Positions 8,269 to 17,995 of a stretch of DNA of 64,000 bases are shown one piece after another (position 1 is the stretch's first letter; the number at the start of each line of letters is the position of its first letter). Source of the DNA: Enterobacterales bacterium CwR94 (GTDB lineage Bacteria; Pseudomonadota; Gammaproteobacteria; Enterobacterales; Enterobacteriaceae); the NCBI GenBank assembly GCA_002837195.1, contig KZ478062.1, forward strand, positions 248,001 to 312,000, written 5' to 3'. Under the pieces are notes generated by a model. It made no database searches. It was given only the letters and a program-made list of their open reading frames with translations, and was not told the DNA's origin. Both the position numbers and the translations under genes were made by a program.

Positions 8269-11200
8269 TGAAAAAACAGCCCCTTAATCGCCTGAACGCC
8301 CATGTGCGTCAGGCACTGGCTCTGGGCAGCGCGCTGTTCTTTGCACTGCCTGCCACCGCCGCCAGCACCAACCCTGCGGTGCAAGCGCTGCTGGACCAGG
8401 CCAATTACTGGCACCAGAAGGCGCACGACGATCTCGCCCGTCAGTCACTGGAAAAAGTGCTGATGGTGGAGAGCAACAACCCCGACGCGCTGTATTTAAT
8501 GTCGCTGTGGGCGCAGCAACGCGGCGATCAGGTGACGGCCAGCCAGTGGCGTAACCGACTGGCGCAGACCTCGCCGCAAGATGCACGCCTGAGTGATTTG
8601 GAAAACGCCCGTGCGCAGCAGGCGATTCCGGCAACCCAACTGGCTCTGGCGCGGCAACAGGCGCGCAGCGGCAACATCAGCGCGTCATTGCAGACCTGGC
8701 GTAATCTGTTCCCGAACGGACAGCCGCCCGAAAGCGTGGCGGCAGAATATTACCTGACCATGGCGGGTGATCGTACGTTACTGCCGCAGGCGGTGGATCA
8801 ACTGCGTCAGCTCTCTGCTTCACGCCCGCAAGACAACAGCGCCCGCTTAGCGCTGGGGAAAGCGTTGACCTATCAGGAAGCCACGCGCCGCGAAGGCTTG
8901 CAGGTGCTGTCTGAGATGGCGGATGGCAACAAAGAGGCCAACAGTGCGTTGCGCCAGGGCTTGTTGTGGCTGGGGCCAAAACCGGAAGATGCCGCGCTGT
9001 ACCAAAACTGGCAGCAACGTCATCCGCAAGATAATGAAGTGCTGGCGCATTACCGCAAAAACGTCGGCGGTGCCGAAAAAGGGGCTGGATTTACCGCCCT
9101 GAACAGCGGGGATACCGCCACGGCACAAACCCGTTTTGACGCCGTGTTACAAGCGAATCCACAGGATGCGGATGCGTTGGCGGGCCTTGGCTATGTCGCA
9201 CAGCGTAAAGGTGATTTTGCCACGGCAGCGGATTACCTTGATCGCGCGGCAAAACTGGGGGGAGACAACAGCACTCAGCGCCAGCAGCAGGCCGACGATG
9301 CGCGTTTCTATGGTCAGCTTGCGCAGGCGCAGGCCGCACAGAAAGCCGGAGATAATGCGCAGGCGCTAAGCCTCAGTGAATCACTGGCCAATGCCAGCGG
9401 CGAGAAAGGCGTCGCCGCCAAACTGTTCCGCGCCGATGTGCAGCGCCGCAGCCAGCAGTTAGAGGCGGCCGAGCAGAGCTATCGGGGCGTATTGCAAGCT
9501 GAGCCGGATAACCGCAGCGCGAAAGAGGGGCTGTTCTACGTCCTGCGTCAGCAAAACCGGGGCGCTGAGGCCAATACGCTGTTGGCTTCTCTGCCCGACA
9601 GCGTAAAAGCCGCAGTGGCACCGCGTGGCAGCAGCGTTGACCCGATTCGCCGTCAGGCAAAACAGGCACTGACGGCGGGCAACAGCGCTCAGGCCATCAG
9701 CCTGTTGCAATCCGGTATTCAGCGCTATCCCAACGAAGGTTGGCTGCGTTTGGACCTGGCACGCATCCTGTTACAGCAGGGCGATCGCCAGCAGGCTGCC
9801 ACCGTGATGCAACCCACGATGCGCAGCGGTGCAAGCCGCGATGAAGTGATGGCCGGTGCGTTATTCGCCAGCGAAGCGGGCGCCTGGCAACAGGCACAGA
9901 GCCTGCTCAGCCGTATTCACGCGGGCAGCCGCACTGCCGATCAGCGCGAGCTGGCTGCACGGGTGAATTTCAATTTGCAAATGGCCGTCGCCCAGCAATA
10001 TTTGTCGCAAGGCTCCACGGCGGCTGCGGCCAATACCTTAAAAGCGCTGGCGGTTAATCCCCCTTCCGCACCTGCGGATGTCGGCAATTTAGCCAAGGCG
10101 CTGGCGGCAGCAGGCGACACCAACACGGCGGTATCGCTGGTACGCGGCAGTATGCAGCAGGGCGTTAAAGGCAACGCGGGCGATTATGCGGCGCAGGTGG
10201 CCGTCTTGAATCAGGCTGGATTGGGCAGTGAAGCGCAGCAGTTCCTCAGCAGCCCTGAGTTGCAGGCGCGCAGTACGCCAACCCAACTGGCGGGCATTCG
10301 TAATGGCTATGTGGTGAATGAAGCTGATCGCCTGCGCGAGCAGGGCCAGTATGCGGCGGCCTACGACAAACTGATTCAGGCGATGCAAAGCGATCCCACC
10401 AATAGCGATTTAATGTTCGCGATGGCGCGTTTGTATCAGTCCGGCAAAATGAATAAAGAAGCGGGCGTGGTCTACGACTACCTGATTACGCGCGATACGC
10501 CGACGCAAGACGCACGTGCAGGCGCAGTGGATGTCGCGCTGGCACAGAATGATGTCGCCAAAGCGAAAACGCTGTCAGCGGGGTTCACCGGCGAACAAAC
10601 GCCAGACCGCCTGCTGTTACTGGCCCGCGTTGCGGAAGCGGACGGCGACCGCGATCAGGCGCTCAGCTATTTGCGCACCGCGCGTGGCAAGATGATTGGC
10701 CTGGAAGGCGTTGCACCGGGACAAGCGCCGATTGTGGGCGGCCTGGCGCTCAATGATAATCCGTTTATCAACCGCACCACGCTTTCGCAGCGCCGCACGC
10801 CGTCGACCTATGGCAACGTGATGCCGTGGCAGCAGGGCAAAGTGGGCAGCACCGCCGCCGATCTCTCTTATGCGGGTAACGTCGACCCCTCTGCGATGGC
10901 CGAGAACCGTACGCTGCGTCAGATCGACAGCATGATGGACAATCTGCAAGATGAAAGCGGCACCTGGGTGCAGGGAGAAATGTCGGTGCGCAGCCGCGAC
11001 GGTGAAGATGGCCTGAGCAAGCTGACGGAAGCCAAAGCGCCACTCACCTGGTCAAGTGCGCCATTTGGTGACACCCGCTTTAACTTCACGGTGACACCGA
11101 TCACTTTAAGTGCCGGTTCAGCGAATGCCGATGGTGCACGTCGTTTCGGCGCGGGCGAGTTGGCGCAGGGCGTTTCTTCACTGGTTTCTACGATCAACGG

Positions 11201-12248
11201 TGAGATTGACGACTTTAACGCCGATCCCGATAACACCACGACGTTGCCGCACATTGGCTTTGACGACCTCAGTCCGTTCAATGCGGATGGCTATAACGCG
11301 TTGATGGCGATTAACAGTTCCACCGCCGTGAAAGAGGCGCTGGCCGCCTCGACGCACAAACCCAATGCCAGTGAATCGCTGGTCTCTTCTCCAGGCTCCC
11401 AGCAGGCATCGGGCGCGGAGTTGAATCTGGCATTGACCGGCAACAACTTCAAAATTGACCTCGGCAGCACGCCGCTGGGCCAGGATCTGACAACCTTAGT
11501 GGGCGGCATTAGCTGGTCACCGAAACTGACCGACTATCTGACGCTGATCCTGACCGGCGAACGCCGTCCGGTGACCGACAGCCTGCTGTCTTATGTCGGC
11601 GCGCGTGAATCTTATTCCGGTATTAAATGGGGCCAGGTCACCAAGAACGGCGGTAGCGCACAGTTGAGCTATGACAACGGTGACGCCGGCTTCTACGTGG
11701 GCGGCGGGGCCTATGCGTATCGCGGTACCAACGTCGCGGACAACGAAAGTATCAATGCTAACGCGGGTATTTACGTTCGTCCGTTCCGCTATGACGACCG
11801 TCAGTTGCAGGTCGGCGTGGGAACCAGTTGGATGGATTTCTCGAAAAACCTGAGCTACTACACCTACGGCCATGGCGGTTACTTCAGCCCGCAGAACTAC
11901 GTCAGTGTGTCGGTGCCGGTGGAATATACGCAGAAATATGACGACCTGGCGGTGCGCCTCGGCGGTTCCGTTGGCTACCAATCCTATTCTCAGGATCGCA
12001 GCGCCTACTTCCCCACCGATCCGGAAGCGCAAGCCATGCTGGAAGAGTTTGTGAAATACGGCTTTGCCAAGAACGCCTACTATGAAGGCGGCAGCAAAAA
12101 CGGCATTGGCTACAATCTGCACGCGGGTGCGGATTACAAAGTGAATAAGAACGTGACGGTCGGCGGACAACTGGGCTATGACACCTTCGGCGATTACAAC
12201 GAAAGCACCGCGAAGCTCTACTTCCGCTACCTGCTCGGAGACAAGTAA
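8265..12248 (+). CDS. bcsC: BcsC (operon 1), TPR periplasmic scaffold and outer-membrane cellulose porin
   Basis: 1327 residues. A basic N terminus and hydrophobic signal (about 15-35, ending near TAAS) are followed by many TPR-type helical repeats (about 40-800). The C-terminal BcsC_C region (about 985-1327) is rich in alternating aromatic and glycine segments that form the 16-stranded outer-membrane barrel; it ends in LYFRYLLGDK, with strand periodicity to the end. It exports the glucan through the outer membrane. It is ~170 residues longer than E. coli BcsC (1157 aa), the excess being in the TPR part. It starts within the bcsB stop (ATGA) and ends at bcsD with a 1-bp TAATG overlap. Confidence 0.95.
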   Translation: MMKKQPLNRLNAHVRQALALGSALFFALPATAASTNPAVQALLDQANYWHQKAHDDLARQSLEKVLMVESNNPDALYLMSLWAQQRGDQVTASQWRNRLAQTSPQDARLSDLENARAQQAIPATQLALARQQARSGNISASLQTWRNLFPNGQPPESVAAEYYLTMAGDRTLLPQAVDQLRQLSASRPQDNSARLALGKALTYQEATRREGLQVLSEMADGNKEANSALRQGLLWLGPKPEDAALYQNWQQRHPQDNEVLAHYRKNVGGAEKGAGFTALNSGDTATAQTRFDAVLQANPQDADALAGLGYVAQRKGDFATAADYLDRAAKLGGDNSTQRQQQADDARFYGQLAQAQAAQKAGDNAQALSLSESLANASGEKGVAAKLFRADVQRRSQQLEAAEQSYRGVLQAEPDNRSAKEGLFYVLRQQNRGAEANTLLASLPDSVKAAVAPRGSSVDPIRRQAKQALTAGNSAQAISLLQSGIQRYPNEGWLRLDLARILLQQGDRQQAATVMQPTMRSGASRDEVMAGALFASEAGAWQQAQSLLSRIHAGSRTADQRELAARVNFNLQMAVAQQYLSQGSTAAAANTLKALAVNPPSAPADVGNLAKALAAAGDTNTAVSLVRGSMQQGVKGNAGDYAAQVAVLNQAGLGSEAQQFLSSPELQARSTPTQLAGIRNGYVVNEADRLREQGQYAAAYDKLIQAMQSDPTNSDLMFAMARLYQSGKMNKEAGVVYDYLITRDTPTQDARAGAVDVALAQNDVAKAKTLSAGFTGEQTPDRLLLLARVAEADGDRDQALSYLRTARGKMIGLEGVAPGQAPIVGGLALNDNPFINRTTLSQRRTPSTYGNVMPWQQGKVGSTAADLSYAGNVDPSAMAENRTLRQIDSMMDNLQDESGTWVQGEMSVRSRDGEDGLSKLTEAKAPLTWSSAPFGDTRFNFTVTPITLSAGSANADGARRFGAGELAQGVSSLVSTINGEIDDFNADPDNTTTLPHIGFDDLSPFNADGYNALMAINSSTAVKEALAASTHKPNASESLVSSPGSQQASGAELNLALTGNNFKIDLGSTPLGQDLTTLVGGISWSPKLTDYLTLILTGERRPVTDSLLSYVGARESYSGIKWGQVTKNGGSAQLSYDNGDAGFYVGGGAYAYRGTNVADNESINANAGIYVRPFRYDDRQLQVGVGTSWMDFSKNLSYYTYGHGGYFSPQNYVSVSVPVEYTQKYDDLAVRLGGSVGYQSYSQDRSAYFPTDPEAQAMLEEFVKYGFAKNAYYEGGSKNGIGYNLHAGADYKVNKNVTVGGQLGYDTFGDYNESTAKLYFRYLLGDK

Positions 12249-12721
12249 TGACAACGGATTTTGATCAACTGACACGCGATTACTACCGCCAGCAGCAGTA
12301 TCAAGCGGGCTGGTTTGATTTACTGAGCGTGATGATCGACGGGATGTTTAGCAACGCAGGTGATGCAGAAAGCCATGCTTTTTTGCAGCAAATGGGCGAA
12401 CAACTGGCGCAGCGCTACCCGATTGCCACCGCCAGTACGGTGGCTGAGCTGGAACTGGCCTGCAATCAGCATCTGGCGCGCTTCCAGTGGGGACAGGTGG
12501 ATATCCAGCCGTATGAAAATGCGCTGGTGTTAACCCATTACGCCCTCCCGCCGGGCGACGGTGTGATGAGCAGCGCACGCTGGCAAAATGCGCTGTCGGC
12601 CGTGCTGCAAGGCGTCTATGCCGGTTGGATCCGTTCGCAGGGTGGGGCCGCTGATGTGGCACTGTATGCGGAAGCCACCGGACGTGAAGACATGCTGCGT
12701 TTTCGCTATCAGAGGTCATGA
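12248..12721 (+). CDS. bcsD: BcsD, periplasmic/cytoskeletal crystallinity factor of the cellulose synthase
   Basis: A 157-residue soluble protein matching the BcsD/AcsD family in size, helical N-terminal half ([19 protein letters not shown]...) and mixed C-terminal half ending in EDMLRFRYQ. BcsD assembles into cylindrical octamers and filaments that help extrude ordered cellulose; it needs a proline-rich partner, which fits bcsO at the head of this operon. No signal peptide is visible, in line with intracellular scaffold models. Its presence marks this operon as the BcsD-dependent class, unlike the second locus. The stop overlaps bcsZ by 4 bp. Confidence 0.92.
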   Translation: MTTDFDQLTRDYYRQQQYQAGWFDLLSVMIDGMFSNAGDAESHAFLQQMGEQLAQRYPIATASTVAELELACNQHLARFQWGQVDIQPYENALVLTHYALPPGDGVMSSARWQNALSAVLQGVYAGWIRSQGGAADVALYAEATGREDMLRFRYQRS

Positions 12722-13725
12722 TGTTGAAGAATATGGTCAACGCAGGATGGCTGGTTGTTGCGATGATGGTGGGCATGGCGCAGGCGCAAGCCGCAGACGG
12801 TTGGAGCAGTTTCAAAAGCCGCTACCTGGCGTCTGATGGGCGTATTCAGGATACCGGCAATAAAAACATCAGCCACACCGAAGGGCAGGGCTACGCGATG
12901 CTCATGGCGGTCGCCAATAACGATCGTGACAGCTTTGAACGGATGTGGCACTGGACAGAGCAAACCCTGAAGAACCCAAACAACCAACTGTTTTACTGGC
13001 GCTACACCCCAGGCGCAACACCGGCGATCACCGATAAAAACAATGCTTCCGATGGGGATGTCCTGATTGCCTGGGCATTGCTCAAAGGCGGTGAAAAGTG
13101 GCGGGAATCACGTTGGTTAAAGGCGTCTGATGAGATTCAGCGGGCGATTTTGGCGCACAACGTGATCACGTTTGCCAATGTCACCGTGATGTTGCCTGGC
13201 GCGCAGGGCTTTAATAAAAACAGCTATGTGGTGCTGAATCCCTCCTACTTCCTGTTTCCGGCCTGGCGCGATTTTGCCCGGCGCAGTCATCTGCAAGTGT
13301 GGAATAAGCTGATTGATGATGGCATGGCGCTGCTGGGCGAAATGCGCTTTGGTGACAGTGGCTTACCGACGGATTGGGTGGCCCTGAATGCTGACGGTTC
13401 GATGGCACCGGCCACCAACTGGGCACCGCGCTTTAGCTACGATGCGATCCGCATTCCGCTGTATGTGGCCTGGTATGACAAACAGAGCCTGCAACTGGTG
13501 CCGTATCAGCATTTCTGGATGCAGTTCAACCGGATGCAAACGCCCGCCTGGATTGATGTGCTCAGCAACAACAAAGCGCCCTATTCGATGGCAGGTGGCT
13601 TGTTGGCGGTCAGAGATTTGACGCTGGATAACGTCAGCGGATTAACCGACAGGCTCGACCCGCAAGAGGATTACTATTCTGCCAGCCTCAAGCTGTTGGC
13701 GTGGATGGCGTACAACGGTTTATAA
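12718..13725 (+). CDS. bcsZ: BcsZ, periplasmic endo-beta-1,4-glucanase (GH8)
   Basis: 335 residues; signal peptide 1-26 (…[10 protein letters not shown]), then a GH8 (alpha/alpha)6 barrel. The catalytic acid is Glu55 in HTEGQGYAM and the base is Asp242 in [10 protein letters not shown], matching E. coli BcsZ (E55, D243). Substrate-binding aromatics are present (WRY, W220). It trims cellulose in the periplasm and modulates synthase output. This is the only bcsZ in the window: the E. coli-type operon downstream lacks the copy normally found between bcsB and bcsC, so this enzyme may serve both systems. It is the last gene of the operon; a T-run and hairpin repeats follow. Confidence 0.96.
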   Translation: MMLKNMVNAGWLVVAMMVGMAQAQAADGWSSFKSRYLASDGRIQDTGNKNISHTEGQGYAMLMAVANNDRDSFERMWHWTEQTLKNPNNQLFYWRYTPGATPAITDKNNASDGDVLIAWALLKGGEKWRESRWLKASDEIQRAILAHNVITFANVTVMLPGAQGFNKNSYVVLNPSYFLFPAWRDFARRSHLQVWNKLIDDGMALLGEMRFGDSGLPTDWVALNADGSMAPATNWAPRFSYDAIRIPLYVAWYDKQSLQLVPYQHFWMQFNRMQTPAWIDVLSNNKAPYSMAGGLLAVRDLTLDNVSGLTDRLDPQEDYYSASLKLLAWMAYNGL

Positions 13726-13747
13726 GTTTTTTTGATTTGGGGGCGCG

Positions 13748-14230
13748 CTGTCCCCCATCCCAGCCTTCCCCCGCAAGCAGGGGAAGGAGCCTGTATTCCC
13801 CCCTCCCGCAGGCGGGAGGGGGTTGGGGGGAGGGACAGCGCGCACCTCACGTATCACTTCCGAGCACGCTGTCCCCCATCCCAGCCTTCCCCCGCAAGCA
13901 GGGGAAGGGGCTGTATTCCCCCTCCCGCTGGCGGGAGGGGGCAGGGGGAGGGACAGCGCGCACCTCACGTATCACTTCCGAGCACGTAGTCCCCCATCCC
14001 GGCCTTCCCCCGCAGGCAGGTGAAGGAGCTTTATCCCCCCTCCCGCTGGCGGGAGGGGGGTTAGGGGGAGGGACAGCGCGCACATCACGTATCACTTCCG
14101 GGCACGCTGTCCCCCATCCCGGCCTTCCCCCGCAAGCGGGGGAAGGGGCTAAATTCCCCGCGGCAGTGGCAGCAGCCTGTATTCCCCCTCCCGCTAGCGG
14201 GAGGGGGTAGGGGGAGGGGCTGCGCGCACC
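13748..14230. repeat. Four tandem ~120-bp GC-rich repeat units between bcsZ and bcsG
   Basis: GTCCCCCATCCC begins four times, at about 13750, 13871, 13989 and 14109 (spacing 118-121 bp). Each unit has a left hairpin (CTTCCCC...GGGGAAG), a right hairpin (CCCTCCCG...CGGGAGGG) and outer ends GCTGTCCC/GGGACAGC in inverted orientation, joined by an identical linker (GCGCACCTCACGTATCACTT or close). The fourth unit has a short extra segment (GCGGCAGTGGCAGCAGCC). It fills the whole gap between two convergent transcripts, so the hairpins could act as terminators for both. No gene is supported here. Confidence 0.93.
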
Positions 14231-14251
14231 ATGTACCACACACCACACGGG

Positions 14252-15892
14252 CTACTGCGGATAGGCGACCCAGTCACCGCCGTTCAAGCGGATCCACGGT
14301 TTCCCCTGATACATCACCACCACCGCATTATCATTCTCAGACACCACCGGCGTTTGCGGCAGGTTGTCGGTTAGCGCCGAGAGATTCACACTTGCCGCCG
14401 AAAATACTTTGCCATCCACCACGCGCGAGACGATTTCTGATATCGCCAGCAGGCTGGTGGGCGTATTCACGGTCACAGGCTGTCCCTGGTGCGGTGCTTT
14501 CATGCCGACTAACTTGATACCCACCGGAACATGCGTGATGTCCGGGCTGGGAATATCCCGCAGGCCTGACATCTGCATTTTATCGCCCAGCAGTGCTGCA
14601 CCGTGCTCAGGCACCACCATCACCAGCGTGGGACGCCCGGATTTTTCCAGATTGGTCAGGAAAGTATCGAGTTGGTCAAACAGCATTTGCGCGCGCGGTT
14701 TGTAGTCGGCGGTTTTGATACTGCCAAGATTACGCGTACCGTCATGCAGCGGGATCATGTTGAAAAACGTGGCGGTGCGCGCATCACTGCTGTGCAGGCG
14801 GCCGTCGAGCCAGCGCTGCATGATTTGCGCATCGTTAAACACCGACGAACCATCAAACGACGTCAGCTCTGGTGCAATACCGGCCTGCGACATGAGCGGC
14901 GCCTGTAAACCCCCTTCCTGGCGCAGCTCCTGCAAGTAGCCACCAAATTCGCCGGTGTGATCCATCATCAACTGCTCTTTGAATCCGAGCTTCGCCAGGT
15001 TGTCGAACAGGTAGCATTGCTGATCCGCCGGTTGATAGAGATTCGTGTGCGAAGTCTGCCCACAACTGGCCCGTAATAAACGAATGCCTGCCGGACCGCT
15101 GTAACCCGTGGCGGCATTGTAGTTGTTGAGCACAATATCAAAGTGCTGCCATAAGGGATGTCCGCGCAGGCCCGTGGCATCAATATCCGACCAGGCCAAA
15201 GAGCAGATATTAATGATCAGCACATCAAAGGGCTGTGCATCGGCGGGCAAGGCGGCAGGGAATTGCGTCACCCGCTGTTTTTCCTGCTCGTAAAAACGGT
15301 TTAACCAGGCGGTTAAATTGGCGTTGGTTGGCGGTGCCGAATCATCCAACCCACCGGCGGCAGGGTTTTCAGCCTGCGGTGCAGACGTTGAGACCGTCGC
15401 TGACACGGTTTCACGCGTGGGGAGCAGGGCAAACGACGGGCCTGCCAGATTGATCACGTTGAGCCACAACATGGCGGCGCAAACCAGCACGGTGACGCGT
15501 ACCCACTGCGCGATAAACAGATACAGCACCAGTAACACAAACAGTGCGCCCACCATCTGCCAGTTGATAAAGCGGTTGAGCAAATCCACCAGATAAGCAG
15601 ATGAAAACGCGGCCAATTGCCCGCCCTGGCTTAGCAGCGTTTGTGGGCCCGGCAGCCAGGTATCGTGCCAAAGCAGCGCCAGCCCCAGCGGTATCGACAG
15701 CCAGTGGCGCAGGCGGTGCAGCCGAATGGAGGGCATTGGCAACAGCAGCCAGGCAAGAAACACCAGGTTGGTGAGGGGATGAAAATTAAGATAGCCAAAC
15801 CACAGCAGGCCAAATTTCAGCAAAAAGTAAAAATTCCAACCGCCGAGGCCGCGCCAGGCGCTGGCGAACGGAGATGCGTGTGGGTCGTTCAT
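14252..15892 (-). CDS. bcsG: BcsG, cellulose phosphoethanolamine transferase
   Basis: 546 residues (E. coli BcsG 559). An N-terminal membrane domain with about four helices (residues 25-160) is followed by a periplasmic alkaline-phosphatase-fold domain. Expected zinc and catalytic residues are visible: the Cys in IINICSLAWSD, the nucleophile Ser in LRASCGQTSH, and the Glu-His pair in VVPEHGAALLGDK. It transfers phosphoethanolamine from lipid to nascent cellulose. It is the third gene of the leftward bcsEFG operon and overlaps bcsF by 4 bp. Its presence means that at least the second synthase probably makes pEtN-cellulose. The C terminus reads straight to repeat array 2. Confidence 0.95.
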   Translation of the reverse strand: MNDPHASPFASAWRGLGGWNFYFLLKFGLLWFGYLNFHPLTNLVFLAWLLLPMPSIRLHRLRHWLSIPLGLALLWHDTWLPGPQTLLSQGGQLAAFSSAYLVDLLNRFINWQMVGALFVLLVLYLFIAQWVRVTVLVCAAMLWLNVINLAGPSFALLPTRETVSATVSTSAPQAENPAAGGLDDSAPPTNANLTAWLNRFYEQEKQRVTQFPAALPADAQPFDVLIINICSLAWSDIDATGLRGHPLWQHFDIVLNNYNAATGYSGPAGIRLLRASCGQTSHTNLYQPADQQCYLFDNLAKLGFKEQLMMDHTGEFGGYLQELRQEGGLQAPLMSQAGIAPELTSFDGSSVFNDAQIMQRWLDGRLHSSDARTATFFNMIPLHDGTRNLGSIKTADYKPRAQMLFDQLDTFLTNLEKSGRPTLVMVVPEHGAALLGDKMQMSGLRDIPSPDITHVPVGIKLVGMKAPHQGQPVTVNTPTSLLAISEIVSRVVDGKVFSAASVNLSALTDNLPQTPVVSENDNAVVVMYQGKPWIRLNGGDWVAYPQ

Positions 15893-16077
15893 GGCTTATC
15901 AGTATCCGAATCAGTATTACGTTGCCAGGTGCCTTCATATTTCAACGAGCGTGCAGGCAGCACGCGTTGCAGCATGCCGTGCCATTGACGCGGCAGCCAG
16001 CGCGACCAGACGGGTTTTAAAATCAACAGTATGACCAGCAGCAGAATCAGTATCTGCACGCCTTCCATCAACGTCAT
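15889..16077 (-). CDS. bcsF: BcsF, small membrane protein of the cellulose machinery
   Basis: 62 residues: one hydrophobic helix (ILILLLVILLILKPVW, about 8-24) followed by a basic cytoplasmic tail (SRWLPRQWHGMLQR...). It matches E. coli BcsF (63 aa) in size, topology and position between bcsE and bcsG. BcsF is known to recruit BcsE to the membrane and thereby link cyclic-di-GMP sensing to BcsG. It is coupled by 4-bp overlaps at both ends. An internal Met4 is an alternative start. Confidence 0.92.
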   Translation of the reverse strand: MTLMEGVQILILLLVILLILKPVWSRWLPRQWHGMLQRVLPARSLKYEGTWQRNTDSDTDKP

Positions 16078-17621
16078 CGTGACGATCCTTTTGCAGGGGT
16101 GTCGGCCAGATTAATCGCCTGCGGTACCTGAGCAACATGGGCTGGCGCAGCGGGAGCCGGTGTTTCGGGCAGCGTCATGGCGGCGACGTCACGCCAGGCG
16201 CTGGGCAGGCGCGTTTTCATGTGACGCACTTCCGAGAGAATTTGCTGATCCTCGTACCACACCAGACGATTGGAGAAGATCTCATCGTGCGGCAGACTGA
16301 AAATAAACTTCAGTGCGGTATCCAAATCGTTATAACGGCAGGCGGACAGAAACAGATAAAGCCTGTCGTCCAGCACCGTCACCAAATCGCCAAAGCGGCG
16401 GGGTTTGCACAAGGTTAATACCTGTTGCGGTTTGAGTTCCGGCACCGGACGCAGGGCGACCAGTAGCCCTTTGCTGTTTTCTGGCATCAAGGCGTTATTG
16501 ATCAGCAATCCCACGTAATTACAGAAGCGATCCAGCGGCTGGTAGCCCTTTTCCTGCAACGGCTGCGAACCTTTTAGCAGGGTCTCCAACTCTGCCGGTA
16601 CGTGGCGGCTGTGAATTTGCCCTTGCACGCCCTCCAGCAGGGTGAGGAAGCGCGAAAGGGGCGCGCCAAAAGGCACAATCGCATTCACGCCGCACAACAT
16701 TAACAGACGTTCATCGCTGGCGCGCAGGCTGGTTTGCATCTCACGCACCACGATTTTCAAACGCGCGCCGCGCGCACGACGCAGGCTGTGGATGGCGGCG
16801 GCTAAGGCCGTAATCTCGTCGTTGCGGTGCAGGCTAAAAATCACTGTCGCCGCGCTGGCCTGTTGAGCACGAGACAGCAAATCGCCATTCTCTGCGTACA
16901 ACTGCCACTGATCTGAGAGTGGCGGCGCGCCTTCCAGCACCTCCTGCATCGCCAGGAACAGCGTGTCATCATTGGAGGTCAGTGACGTGTTCTGCGGTTC
17001 AGCATTTAAATGTGTTAGCCGGTCACGGTGATATTCCAGGCGCAATTCGCGGTCGGCAAACATGCCATGCACATTCATCCACCAATTAATACGGTAATTA
17101 AAACTGTCTTGTTGCCATTCAAGATGTGATAACCCTTCCAAATGGCGATAAAAAGTTTGCAGATGGTTGCGAAGATTATTAATCCCCGATCCGGCGGTGA
17201 TAATTAACAGGGTGGATTGTTGTGCTGCTAACCATTTATTTACGTGAGTAAGCCAGTTGATTAAGGCGCGAGAAGGCAACTTTTCCCATTGTTCTACGGC
17301 GGTATAAAATAAAAGCATCCGTGGCTTGGGGGATAACACACGCGTTAAATCCTGGGTAAAGTCTGCCAGCGCGCGAGGGTGGCCCGGAAAAGAGAACATC
17401 GGTATTTTCTCTGGCCCTGTTTTCAGGTGCGGTGCTAGCAATGTTTGCGGCGAATCTACTGAGCTTATCAGCACCAACTGCCGTTGTGCCGCGATGCATT
17501 GTCGGGCCACTTTTCGTGCGTCTTCCTGCCGATGTGTCGTTATCCAGTAGCAGCCTGGCGACGTCATCTGCATTAATTCATCACGAACGTTATCCAGTCC
17601 TAAGGTCAATGAAAGCGTCAT
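16074..17621 (-). CDS. bcsE: BcsE, cyclic-di-GMP-binding (GIL domain) enhancer of cellulose synthesis
   Basis: 515 residues from the ATG at 17621. This start is chosen because MTLSLTLG aligns without offset to the E. coli BcsE start; a TTG at 17654 would add 11 residues, but its AGGA is too close, and neither start has an ideal ribosome binding site. The C-terminal GIL domain keeps the I-site-like RxxD as R-Y-N-D (about 429-432). The conserved LEGAPPLS and LVALRPVP stretches are also present. BcsE binds cyclic-di-GMP and boosts synthase output with BcsF and BcsRQ. It is the first gene of the bcsEFG operon, divergent from bcsR. Confidence 0.94.
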   Translation of the reverse strand: MTLSLTLGLDNVRDELMQMTSPGCYWITTHRQEDARKVARQCIAAQRQLVLISSVDSPQTLLAPHLKTGPEKIPMFSFPGHPRALADFTQDLTRVLSPKPRMLLFYTAVEQWEKLPSRALINWLTHVNKWLAAQQSTLLIITAGSGINNLRNHLQTFYRHLEGLSHLEWQQDSFNYRINWWMNVHGMFADRELRLEYHRDRLTHLNAEPQNTSLTSNDDTLFLAMQEVLEGAPPLSDQWQLYAENGDLLSRAQQASAATVIFSLHRNDEITALAAAIHSLRRARGARLKIVVREMQTSLRASDERLLMLCGVNAIVPFGAPLSRFLTLLEGVQGQIHSRHVPAELETLLKGSQPLQEKGYQPLDRFCNYVGLLINNALMPENSKGLLVALRPVPELKPQQVLTLCKPRRFGDLVTVLDDRLYLFLSACRYNDLDTALKFIFSLPHDEIFSNRLVWYEDQQILSEVRHMKTRLPSAWRDVAAMTLPETPAPAAPAHVAQVPQAINLADTPAKGSSR

Positions 17622-17800
17622 AAGAATTTTCACAAAAGGGAAAATACGCAGCAATCCTGGAGGATAAATATATCCCTTTCGCTACGAATACTGCAAAGAT
17701 AGCCGGATTATTTAAAATACAGAAGTTTTCTCTCAACATTCTGCAACAATTGTGGCTAAATTATTTTTATCACCTCTCTGGGTTACAGTAACGGGTAATC
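17622..17800. promoter_or_regulatory. Divergent promoter region bcsE / bcsR
   Basis: A 179-bp AT-rich gap between the leftward bcsEFG operon and the rightward bcsRQABC operon, as in E. coli. Both promoters must lie here. I see no clear consensus boxes and only a weak ribosome binding site (GGG) before bcsR. Confidence 0.5.
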
Positions 17801-17995
17801 ATGGAAAGTAAAAACGCACGGGTTATGGCGCTCGCCACCGGTCAGCATGATGATATTCGCGCGCTGGAAGATGCCTTTTCATTAAACGCTTTTCAATATG
17901 TTGATGTTTCACGTCAGGAACGACTGGCGGCAATCGTCACGCGCTGGCCATTAATTGCCGAATTGCTCGCCGGGCAGGGTGCACCATGCCCGTAA
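17801..17995 (+). CDS. bcsR: BcsR, small regulator of the cellulose synthase
   Basis: 64 residues with the BcsR core: ALEDAFSLNAFQYVDVSRQERLAA followed by RWPLIAELLA (E. coli: DIDYADISQREQLAA...RWPLLAEFA). BcsR binds BcsQ to form an R2Q2 complex needed for synthase stability. It overlaps bcsQ by 10 bp, so the pair is translationally coupled. The first cellulose operon has bcsO in this position instead. Confidence 0.93.
   Translation: MESKNARVMALATGQHDDIRALEDAFSLNAFQYVDVSRQERLAAIVTRWPLIAELLAGQGAPCP

Noticed and set aside
13748-14230. CRISPR array, because of four evenly spaced repeats.
   Set aside because: Units are ~120 bp with near-identical content throughout, not short repeats with unique spacers, and there are no cas genes.
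13701-14248. ORFs of 80-170 codons reading through the bcsZ-bcsG repeat array.
   Set aside because: Same cause: repeat sequence open in many frames, no coding features; one starts inside bcsZ in another frame.
17652-17654. TTG at 17654 as the bcsE start.
   Set aside because: Its AGGA is immediately adjacent to the codon, and the ATG at 17621 aligns exactly with the E. coli protein start.
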